Positions 54,519-61,838 of a stretch of 64,000 bases of DNA are shown here, piece after piece. Both the position numbers and the translations under genes were made by a program. Position 1 is the first letter of the stretch. Each line of letters begins with the position of its first letter. This DNA comes from Ignavibacteria bacterium. Its GTDB lineage: Bacteria; Bacteroidota; Ignavibacteria; Tepidaquicellales; OLB5. The DNA is taken from positions 1,437,970 to 1,501,969 of the forward strand of contig JAFLBX010000001.1 of NCBI GenBank assembly GCA_017303675.1, in the 5' to 3' direction. The notes below the pieces were generated by a model. That model did not search any database and was not told where the DNA came from. It was given only the letters and a program-made list of their open reading frames with translations.

Positions 54519-56177
54519 TTATTTGTACTTATTTACTTTTTGTTTTATAGTTTCATTGGAAGGATTAAGGCTTAATGCTTCATTCCATGCTTTTAATGCT
54601 TTTACAATTTCACCCATGGCTTCATATACATCGCCCAAATGGTCATATAGGGTTTCATTTTTACCAAGCTTGATAGCTTTTTCAATATATATAACAGCGT
54701 TTTTGTAATCTTTTAGCTTGTATAATATCCAGCCGTATGTATCAAGGTAAGAAGCATTATCGGGCTCTTTTTCAAGAGTTTTTTTGGACATCTCTTTTGC
54801 TTCCGTAAGCTTTTCACCAATTTCAGAAAGATGATATGCATAATTGTTCAGCAGTAAAATATTGTCGGGGTGATATTTGAAAGCCTGTTCATACAGCCTT
54901 GAGCATTCCTCGTTCATCCTGAGGTCATCGTAAACCAAACCCAGGTTGCTTAAAGTATTAAGATCAGAAGGGTTCAGCTCAAGCGCTTTTTCAAGCGGCT
55001 CAAGCGCAGAACGGTTATCGCCCAATCTGTAGAATGAATTGCCAAGCAGGTAATTTAACCTGAAATCATCCGGAAATTTATCAGAGCCTTTTTTGAATAC
55101 TTCAGCTGATTTTTTAAAATTATTTTTTTCGTAATAGTAAAATCCAACCTGAACGTATAGTTCAGCCGATGTATCAGTTGCTGCGATCAGATTGTTAAAT
55201 CGTTCATCCGCATCCTGAGGGTTATCAAGTGCATCCATATAAATAAGGTAATATTTCGGCATCCACTCACCGGGATATGCGGATTCAAGGTTCTGCAGAA
55301 TATTCCGCGAAACACCTAATGCTTCTTTATCTTCTGCCGAAGCCTGGAAAAATGCAATGGCAACATCCATCTTTGTCATGAAATCAACACTGTCGCGGTT
55401 CAGCAGCTTGCTGTATTTATCAAATGCTTCCTGGTTCTTATGCTGCCTGAAATAAAGCTTTATAACCTCGGTCTGCACATCCCTGTTGTTTGGGTTTGTG
55501 CTTAAAATTTCTTCATATATCCTTATCGCATTATCATAATCAGGGATTTTTACATACGTGGCTGCCGCAGAATATTTCAGGTTCAGATCTGTCGGATTCA
55601 AAACAAGAAGTTTTTCTACTGTAGCTGCTGTATTGGCGTAATCTTTGAATGATTCATAAATATCTGCCATTCTTAAAAGAACAGTTTCATCGTACTGGTA
55701 ATTTTCTGTTATGTTCTCATAATATTTCAGGGCTTCAGAAGGCATTTTAAGGGCTTCATACATTCTGCCCATATTATAAATAATATTAATGTCATCCGGA
55801 TTTTTGTCTGAAATTTCCTTAAGGTATTTTAGAGCGTTGTTATAGTCTCCTAATATTATATAAGTATCAGAAACGTGTTCCTTGTAATCCATGTTATTTG
55901 GATTAATCTTGATGGCTTCAAGACCGTACTCCAGCGCTTTTTGATGCTGCGTTACGTTTGAATAGAGCTTCGAAAGCGCAAAGTATATTCCTGCTGCTTT
56001 TTCAATTTTCAGGGCATCATTGTATTTGCTTATTGCAGCAAGGTAATTATCCTTCAGTTCAAGGGTTTTAGCTTCAATAAACAGCTCTACAGCCTTTGGG
56101 TTTGATGGGTCATCCTGAGCATATAAATTGCTAAAAACAGCAAAAAATATAACAAAATATAAGAAAATTCTTTTCAT
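54519..56177 (-). CDS. Secreted tetratricopeptide-repeat protein
   Basis: 552 residues. Signal peptide at 1-20 (FFAVFSNLYAQ) when started at ATG 56177; an ATG at 56216 lies upstream of the -7 box and is rejected. The rest is roughly 14 tetratricopeptide-like repeats (for example ALKYLKEISDKNPDDINIIY and ALEPLEKALELNPSDLNTL), a scaffold for protein-protein binding in the periplasm. It resembles generic TPR proteins of FCB bacteria. The trxB gene follows in the same direction. Confidence 0.88.
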   Translation of the reverse strand: MKRIFLYFVIFFAVFSNLYAQDDPSNPKAVELFIEAKTLELKDNYLAAISKYNDALKIEKAAGIYFALSKLYSNVTQHQKALEYGLEAIKINPNNMDYKEHVSDTYIILGDYNNALKYLKEISDKNPDDINIIYNMGRMYEALKMPSEALKYYENITENYQYDETVLLRMADIYESFKDYANTAATVEKLLVLNPTDLNLKYSAAATYVKIPDYDNAIRIYEEILSTNPNNRDVQTEVIKLYFRQHKNQEAFDKYSKLLNRDSVDFMTKMDVAIAFFQASAEDKEALGVSRNILQNLESAYPGEWMPKYYLIYMDALDNPQDADERFNNLIAATDTSAELYVQVGFYYYEKNNFKKSAEVFKKGSDKFPDDFRLNYLLGNSFYRLGDNRSALEPLEKALELNPSDLNTLSNLGLVYDDLRMNEECSRLYEQAFKYHPDNILLLNNYAYHLSEIGEKLTEAKEMSKKTLEKEPDNASYLDTYGWILYKLKDYKNAVIYIEKAIKLGKNETLYDHLGDVYEAMGEIVKALKAWNEALSLNPSNETIKQKVNKYK

Positions 56178-56185
56178 TGGAAGCG

Positions 56186-56216
56186 TAAATATAGCCTTAT
56201 ACATTTTTAATAACAA
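56186..56216 (-). promoter_or_regulatory. Promoter of the TPR-trxB unit
   Basis: Minus strand: TTG (56214-56216), exactly 20 bases, then TATATTTA (56186-56193), one mismatch from TAnnTTTG. It lies 8 bases before the ATG, again a very short leader. Confidence 0.6.
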
Positions 56217-56356
56217 AGTAAAAATGCGGTTTATTGCCTGAATATCAATAATTATAGTGTAAAATATTACTAAAAAAGTTAAATTAGTTTACATATTAAA
56301 CAACATATAAAAAAAATAATAATTCCATATTTAAATTGTTTCATAAAAATAAAAAA

Positions 56357-58156
56357 ATGAAAAATTTTAAAGTTTTATTACGGGTTTTTATATTCTCATT
56401 TTATTGTATCACAGGTTCAGGTTTCAGCCAGTTTTTGAATCCTGTTTATAATCAGCCTGTGATACCGGATGTGATGGGATATGTTAATATTCTTGAAACA
56501 AGCGGAAACGATAATTACAATACAGTATATAACCTGGATTCATTCCCGTTATTTTCCGGATTTCCTAAAACTCTCTCAGGTACAACATTTGAAGGCGGCA
56601 TCCTCTGCAACATGGATAGCGATAACGATCTTGAAATTGTATTTAATATCGGTTTTACTGTGCAGGCGTGGAATTATGACGGATCAAGCGTAAGCGGATG
56701 GCCTCAGACAGTTGCCACCTATGGACTTGAAGGAGCGCCTGCTTTCGGTGATATTGACGGCGATGGCATAGAGGAAATAGTTGTAACAAATCACGGGTTA
56801 ACATCCGGCGGTTTCATTTATGCATACAGAAAGAACGGGACACTTGTTCCTAACTTTCCTATAAACCACGGTTACAGCTCCAGGACCCCTGTGCTTGCCA
56901 ATATGGATAATGCCGGCGGACTTGAGATAATTGTAAATAAAAGGCTTTCAGGTTCAGGTGAAGTTTGGATATACCGCGGCAATGCAACTACATTCCCCGG
57001 ATGGCCGAAAACTTTAAACCATGTTCCGGCATCAAGCGCTGCTGTTGGTGATATAACCGGTGACGCTTTCCCTGAAGTGGTGATGGAATCATATTCAGGA
57101 TTGTTCGCATGGGGACCTGACGGTAATCCTTTGACAGGCTTTCCTTATCTGATGCCCAACAGTGATGTAAACTCCTATTCATCCCCTGTACTTGCAGATG
57201 TTGACGGCGATAATGTAAGGGAAATTATCTTCGGAACTCACGTTCTTGGCGGCGGAGGTTACGTATATATTTTAAAAAATAACGGTACAGTATTAAGCGG
57301 ATGGCCAAAGCCAACAACACAATGGATCTACGGTCCGCCTGCCGTTGGATATATTGACGGAGATAACCTGATCGATATAGCTGTCGGAGATCAGGTATTA
57401 AGCGGTTCACCCATTGATCAATTGTACGCGTGGAATAAAAATGGTGACCCGCTCGCGGGCTTTCCAATACCACAGCTTAATGCAATTAACAGCCAGGTAA
57501 CTATTGCTGATATTGATAACGATAACAGTATGGAGCTGATTTGTGATGATAATACACAAACAGGCGGGAGAGGGAAGTACCTGGCGTTTAATCATGATGG
57601 CACTCCCGTTGCAGGCTGGGATGTAAATACATCAGGCGCTACATTTTTTACAACCCCCATGCTTGGCGATGTGAACCGGGACGGAATACTTGATATTGCC
57701 GGTGCAGGATGTGTTACTTCTCCAGCAACCGCTAACATTTATTTATGGAATACCGGTTCACCGTTTACTGCAAATAAAGTAATTATTCCAATGTGGCAGT
57801 ATAACAGCAGGCATAACGGAGTTTATGGCGATAATCCGCTGGTTGGAATAGTACCCGTTTCAAATAATATTCCGGAGAGCTTTGAGCTTAAACAGAACTA
57901 TCCAAACCCGTTCAATCCCGTAACTAAGATCAGATTTTCCGTTCCATCCGGAAATTCCGGCTCAGGGAGCTTGTTGGTTAAATTATCAGTATATGATATA
58001 ACCGGAAAGTTAACTGCAGTGTTGTTAAACAGTGTACTTCAGGCAGGGGAGTATGAAACGGAATTCAATGCTTCGCAGCTTTCAAGCGGTATTTATTTTT
58101 ATGAATTGAATGCTGTTGGTTTGAAGCTGACAAATAAAATGGTTCTTGTTAAATAA
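56357..58156 (+). CDS. Secreted FG-GAP/VCBS-like repeat protein with T9SS sorting domain
   Basis: With ATG at 56357 it has 599 residues. Signal peptide ends near GSGFSQ. The body is about seven FG-GAP-like propeller repeats, each with a calcium-type DxDxDG loop (GDIDGDGIEEI, ADVDGDNVREI, GDVNRDGILDI) and a GWPK-type strand. The C-terminus is a T9SS sorting domain: LKQNYPNPFNPVTKIRF and the ending KMVLVK. Expected to be surface-attached or released, possibly calcium-binding and adhesive. It has no co-directional partner. Confidence 0.88.
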   Translation: MKNFKVLLRVFIFSFYCITGSGFSQFLNPVYNQPVIPDVMGYVNILETSGNDNYNTVYNLDSFPLFSGFPKTLSGTTFEGGILCNMDSDNDLEIVFNIGFTVQAWNYDGSSVSGWPQTVATYGLEGAPAFGDIDGDGIEEIVVTNHGLTSGGFIYAYRKNGTLVPNFPINHGYSSRTPVLANMDNAGGLEIIVNKRLSGSGEVWIYRGNATTFPGWPKTLNHVPASSAAVGDITGDAFPEVVMESYSGLFAWGPDGNPLTGFPYLMPNSDVNSYSSPVLADVDGDNVREIIFGTHVLGGGGYVYILKNNGTVLSGWPKPTTQWIYGPPAVGYIDGDNLIDIAVGDQVLSGSPIDQLYAWNKNGDPLAGFPIPQLNAINSQVTIADIDNDNSMELICDDNTQTGGRGKYLAFNHDGTPVAGWDVNTSGATFFTTPMLGDVNRDGILDIAGAGCVTSPATANIYLWNTGSPFTANKVIIPMWQYNSRHNGVYGDNPLVGIVPVSNNIPESFELKQNYPNPFNPVTKIRFSVPSGNSGSGSLLVKLSVYDITGKLTAVLLNSVLQAGEYETEFNASQLSSGIYFYELNAVGLKLTNKMVLVK

Positions 58157-58166
58157 GGTAAAGATT

Positions 58167-58217
58167 ATTCATCCGATGAACTGCCGGAGCAGTCAGGCTC
58201 TAAGTCATCGGATGAAT
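58167..58217. terminator. Long inverted repeat between converging genes
   Basis: ATTCATCCGATGA (58167-58179) and TCATCGGATGAAT (58205-58217) are perfect 13-base inverted arms, and the 25-base loop contains a second small hairpin CTGC-CGGA-GCAG. It lies between the converging FG-GAP and receptor genes, where a bidirectional terminator is expected, but neither side has a strong T run. Function is inferred from position. Confidence 0.55.
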
Positions 58218-58224
58218 ATTGAGA

Positions 58225-60597
58225 TCAAAACTCAACTCTTATTCCTGAATTAAAATTGCGGTTAGGCGCCTGGGTTCTTTCAAGCTCCTGGTAAGATTCA
58301 TTTAACACATTGTTTACTGCAAAAAATATCGTTGCATTGCTGAAGAGCTTTTTGGTAAGCTTCATATCCATAAGAAAATATGCTTTAGGCTCTTCATATT
58401 TATAAAACAGGTCTTCTTCAACATCGCTTACATATTTTCCGGTTATATTGAATGTAAAATCAAAATAACTCAGGTCTGTATGAAAATTCAAAATATGTTT
58501 AGGCTTATAAGGCAGGTATTCATCTTTTCTGTTAACTGAAAGGTCTTTGGCATCAATTAAGCTGTAATTGAAACCGAATGAGTACCCGAGGTCTTTTTTC
58601 AGTAATTTAAGTGAGCTTGAATAATCTATAAGGAATTCAAGACCTCTAATCTGCGCTTTTGCTATATTCTGAACCTGGAAAGGACCGTAAATTCCGCCGC
58701 CTACATTTACATACTGTATCAGGTTATCGTATTCATTAATATATGCTGAAATATCCAGTGTAAACCGTTTTTCATACTGCTTGCGGAAACCAAGCTCTAT
58801 AGATACCATTTCTTCAGGCTTTAGATCGGGATTAAAAATGAAATCAAATCCGCCGAATAATTCTTTTTTAAAATACAGCTCCGCTATTGAAGGAGCGCGA
58901 AACGCCCTGCCTACAAGAAACCTGAATGAAACATTTTTGAAAATTTCGCCATTTGTAACCGGTGAATACAAAAATGAAAGCTTGGGGCTTGCCTGGAGGA
59001 ACTGATTCATGCCGACAAACTTGTTATAATCCAGCCTGATGCCTACTGTTGTTGAAAGTATGCTGTTACCTTCTGGATCTTCTATGATCTTATGCTGATC
59101 CTGCGCAAAAACAGCAAAATTGTTCATTTGCTGGTTACCGTATAATATAGCTTCCGGATCTGATTTTACTACGTTCCACTGAATATCCGTTCCTGCAATA
59201 AAATAATTTTTCTTTGAAAACTGCAGGTCGAATTGTGATATATTCCCGAAATTATATGAGGTTATATAAGTGTTAAACCCTTTTGAGGGATCCTGAGCGA
59301 ATAAAATTGTGACCGGATTCTTTGGATTATAAAATGATACGCTGTTAAGCTTGTAGTAATAGAACCTGGATGTATATTTTGTGTTCTTTCCGGGAATTGC
59401 AGTATAAAAAGCATCGATACTCTGTGTTTCTTTATCAATTTTATCGCCAATGTAATAATCAGCTACCCTGTACGGCATTGAATAACCGCCCGGATCTTTG
59501 CGCCAGTAATGAGGGTAGTCTCCTTTGGATTTTGTATATTGAAGAGTAATTTCAAGATCACGGTTATTAATTACATCATACATTATTTTGGCAAGACCGC
59601 TGTAAAAATTATAACCGGTCTGCATTGCATGGCCGTCATTCTGCTTATAATTAAAATTCACCATGTAAGCAAGCTTGCGGTATGTATTGCTGTGAAGCAG
59701 GTCAAACCCTGAAAATGACCTTAAACCGTTCGTATACTTAAGGCTGTCATTGAGCTTTTCATAAAATCCGAAATTAGCGTTAATACTTGTAAATGATTTA
59801 TATGTCGGCTTTTTGGTAATAACATTTACAACACCGCCTATTGCCGATGAGCCGTATAAAGATGAAAACGCTCCTTTAACCACTTCGGTGCGCTCAATAA
59901 CGGAAACCGGGATCAATGACCATAATGCTCCTTTTGAATCACCGGTCAGTGACGGCCTGCCGTCAAGCAGCAGAAGAACGCGGTTTCCTATCCCGCCGCC
60001 GGCAACATCACTTGAGCCTCTTATGGATAAACTTTGTACGTTTATTCCGCTGGTCTTAAAGATAGTTACACCCTGAACATCGCTTAATACATCATCAAAT
60101 GTCAGCGGGTTGCGGTTTTTAATATCATCAGATGAAACAATTGAAATTGATGAAGGTGTTTGCTTTAATGTAAGCTCTGTTTTTGTAGCTGTTACATTTA
60201 TCTTGTCTGTTTCAATGTTTACAGGTGTAAGGAAGATATTGATATTTTTAATTTCATTTGCGCTGATGGTAATATCTGTCAGCTCTTCTTTTTCGTATCC
60301 AAGCCTGGTTGTTGAGATCTTATATATTCCCGCAGGTACACTTTTGAACTCAAAGTTACCGATAAGGTCACTGCTTGTTTCAGCTTTGAATGACCCGGAA
60401 CCGTCATTTGATTCAAGCTTTATTTTTGTATAGCTTACAAGACCGTCATTGGTCAGGTCAATTACCTTACCGGTAATTTTGGCAGCATACTCTTCAGCGT
60501 AACAAAGGTTAAATGAAATTAAAATAAAGCACAGCACTTTGCTTATTTTAAGCAAAGTGCTGTTTGAAAAATCATATTTGTGTGAAAAGAGTTTCAT
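58225..60597 (-). CDS. TonB-dependent outer-membrane receptor
   Basis: Outer-membrane active transporter. It has 790 residues: signal peptide to about 34 (NLCYA), a carboxypeptidase-regulatory-like beta-sandwich (about 38-115, typical of FCB receptors), plug domain about 130-240 (VQSLSIRGSS..., LLLLDGRPS, SSLYGSSAIGGVVNVITKK), then a 22-strand barrel ending in Phe. The substrate cannot be read; iron-siderophore, cobalamin or haem are candidates. Its ATG overlaps the preceding lipoprotein stop (TAATG), so the two are translationally coupled. Confidence 0.93.
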   Translation of the reverse strand: MKLFSHKYDFSNSTLLKISKVLCFILISFNLCYAEEYAAKITGKVIDLTNDGLVSYTKIKLESNDGSGSFKAETSSDLIGNFEFKSVPAGIYKISTTRLGYEKEELTDITISANEIKNINIFLTPVNIETDKINVTATKTELTLKQTPSSISIVSSDDIKNRNPLTFDDVLSDVQGVTIFKTSGINVQSLSIRGSSDVAGGGIGNRVLLLLDGRPSLTGDSKGALWSLIPVSVIERTEVVKGAFSSLYGSSAIGGVVNVITKKPTYKSFTSINANFGFYEKLNDSLKYTNGLRSFSGFDLLHSNTYRKLAYMVNFNYKQNDGHAMQTGYNFYSGLAKIMYDVINNRDLEITLQYTKSKGDYPHYWRKDPGGYSMPYRVADYYIGDKIDKETQSIDAFYTAIPGKNTKYTSRFYYYKLNSVSFYNPKNPVTILFAQDPSKGFNTYITSYNFGNISQFDLQFSKKNYFIAGTDIQWNVVKSDPEAILYGNQQMNNFAVFAQDQHKIIEDPEGNSILSTTVGIRLDYNKFVGMNQFLQASPKLSFLYSPVTNGEIFKNVSFRFLVGRAFRAPSIAELYFKKELFGGFDFIFNPDLKPEEMVSIELGFRKQYEKRFTLDISAYINEYDNLIQYVNVGGGIYGPFQVQNIAKAQIRGLEFLIDYSSSLKLLKKDLGYSFGFNYSLIDAKDLSVNRKDEYLPYKPKHILNFHTDLSYFDFTFNITGKYVSDVEEDLFYKYEEPKAYFLMDMKLTKKLFSNATIFFAVNNVLNESYQELERTQAPNRNFNSGIRVEF

Positions 60598-61097
60598 TAA
60601 AAGATTTTATTAGTCGTATCTGCCCAGCTTAAGAAATTAATATTACCAACTCCTGCATTGTTTGTTATAGTTGCTTTTAGGGTTGGTGAAAATAAGCATG
60701 ACATAGAATGTAAAGTATCGCATCCATATATACCCATTATTGGACTTTGTCCCCCGGACATTTTTCTGAAACCAACTGAAATTACATAGTTTCCGTCAGT
60801 TAAACCAACCAGTTTATAATTATATGCAGATTGACCTGCAACTACACTAATAGTATCATAAGCAGATGGACCTGCCATTGGAGGCCAGCCTGATTCCGGA
60901 TATGCTGAAATTAAATATGAACCTGAATCTATGAAACCTGTTTCAACGAATGTTACTGTTCCATTAACAGAATTTGCATCATAAGTAGGAGTTGTGTTGT
61001 TGTTTGTTGTTGTATCGTCACCGCAGCTGTTAATAATAATACCCACAAAAGCCACAATAACAAATAATCCCAAATGTTTTAATAATGTCTTTTTCAT
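60597..61097 (-). CDS. Small lipoprotein paired with the TonB receptor
   Basis: 166 residues. Lipoprotein signal ending IINSC at Cys25, then an asparagine/threonine-rich linker (TTTNNNTTP) and a compact beta-rich domain with no named family known to me. The TAATG junction with the receptor gene suggests it is a surface or periplasmic partner, perhaps ligand capture. The minus-strand start follows a tandem inverted-repeat region (61158-61193). Confidence 0.7.
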   Translation of the reverse strand: MKKTLLKHLGLFVIVAFVGIIINSCGDDTTTNNNTTPTYDANSVNGTVTFVETGFIDSGSYLISAYPESGWPPMAGPSAYDTISVVAGQSAYNYKLVGLTDGNYVISVGFRKMSGGQSPIMGIYGCDTLHSMSCLFSPTLKATITNNAGVGNINFLSWADTTNKIF

Positions 61098-61361
61098 TTA
61101 AATTTATTATTGATTTTGAAAATTAGTTAATTGTAAATCTTGATACAAAATTAAATATAGATGTCATCTAAAAATATGACTTATGTCATAAGTGAATAAG
61201 ATTTTGGTCAGTTTGTATAAATTATTGAAATCAAATAAATTAGATGTAAAAATTTCCGGTCGATTCATAAAAATTTTTCAAACCTTCACTTTTTCTATGA
61301 AAAAAAAATAGATTTGGTGAGCTGGTTTTCTATTACCTATTTCTTTAAATAATTATTCGCT
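61098..61361. other. 264-base intergenic region upstream of the receptor unit
   Basis: The longest gap in the window. It holds a possible -7 box (TAATTTTG, minus strand, 61146-61153), two tandem inverted repeats (61158-61170 and 61175-61193), and AT-rich sequence with no further ORF, riboswitch fold or tRNA that I can see. No clear terminator is visible for the upstream monooxygenase gene. Confidence 0.6.
61146..61193 (-). promoter_or_regulatory. Promoter with two tandem operator-like inverted repeats (receptor unit)
   Basis: A -7-like TAATTTTG is at 61146-61153. Just upstream are TAGATG-T-CATCTA (61158-61170) and ACTTATG-T-CATAAGT (61179-61193), both centred on ATGTCAT with centres 22 bases apart. 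The second also fits TATGAC-N4-GTCATA (61175-61190), the half-site layout of Crp/Fnr-type regulators. No TTG is at the -33 position. The regulator is not in the window. Confidence 0.5.
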
Positions 61362-61691
61362 TTACCTGGCTATTACTTCATAGGTTTTAAAGCTAGAATT
61401 CATAGGGGGTTCTTCGCCTTTTTCTTTGGCAATTTTTATATCTTCAAATCCGCGTTTATGTCCTTCAATAAATTCAGGTGATTTGGTCCAGTTTTTGAAC
61501 GTTTCTTCACTATCCCAGTGACTTACTATTAAATAATTATCGCTGCTGTCCTGCGGCTTTAAAACCTCCATATACTTAAATCCCGGCATACGGTCAATAG
61601 CTCCGGCTCTTGTTGCAAAAAGTTCTTCAAATCTGGGTTTATAATGATCCTTACAGCTGATGTAATTAATTGCTACAAAGTTTTTTTCCAT
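61362..61691 (-). CDS. Antibiotic-biosynthesis-monooxygenase fold protein, IsdG/HmoA-like
   Basis: Small dimeric ferredoxin-like protein, 109 residues from ATG 61691. It resembles haem-degrading monooxygenases: an early Asn (VAINYISC), MPGFKYMEVL, SHWDSEETFKNW and a His in EGHKRGF match the Asn/Trp/His positions of IsdG-type enzymes. Haem degradation is therefore plausible, but other ABM-fold enzymes share this shape. A longer ATG at 61727 would overlap the -7 box and is rejected. Preceded by two IscR-like operator sites. Confidence 0.75.
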   Translation of the reverse strand: MEKNFVAINYISCKDHYKPRFEELFATRAGAIDRMPGFKYMEVLKPQDSSDNYLIVSHWDSEETFKNWTKSPEFIEGHKRGFEDIKIAKEKGEEPPMNSSFKTYEVIAR

Positions 61692-61724
61692 ATTACAGTT
61701 AATTTTTATAATTATTTTATGAAA

Positions 61725-61777
61725 CAAACATAATAAATAATATCGGACTAATCAAGTCTAATTAGACTAAAATAGTC
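61725..61777 (-). promoter_or_regulatory. Promoter with two tandem Rrf2/IscR-type operators (monooxygenase)
   Basis: Minus strand: TTG (61753-61755), exactly 20 bases, then perfect TATGTTTG (61725-61732). Two sites with the GACT-N5-AGTC layout overlap or flank it: GACTAATCAAGTC (61746-61758), which covers the -33 TTG, and GACTAAAATAGTC (61765-61777), 19 bases apart centre to centre. The second is part of TTAGACTAAAATAGTCTAA and closely matches the core of type 1 IscR sites. Placement over the -33 fits repression. Confidence 0.65.
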
Positions 61778-61795
61778 TAATATTATCAAGTATAT

Positions 61796-61820
61796 AAAAA
61801 AAGCCGGTAAACCGGCTTTT
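61796..61820 (-). terminator. Intrinsic terminator of the M16 peptidase gene
   Basis: Minus strand: AAAAGCCGGT pairs with ACCGGCTTTT around a short AA-containing loop, followed by a run of T, 18 bases after the M16 stop. A standard strong terminator. Confidence 0.9.
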
Positions 61821-61838
61821 AAAATTTTTGTCAGATAA

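Noticed and set aside
58167-58217. Transposon ends or an insertion site
   Set aside because: The 13-base inverted arms enclose only 25 bases, with no flanking target duplication or transposase; a terminator-like hairpin is simpler.
58225-61361. A cobalamin or SAM riboswitch before the TonB receptor unit
   Set aside because: The gap is AT-rich with only short inverted repeats; no conserved B12-box or riboswitch-like multi-stem fold is visible.
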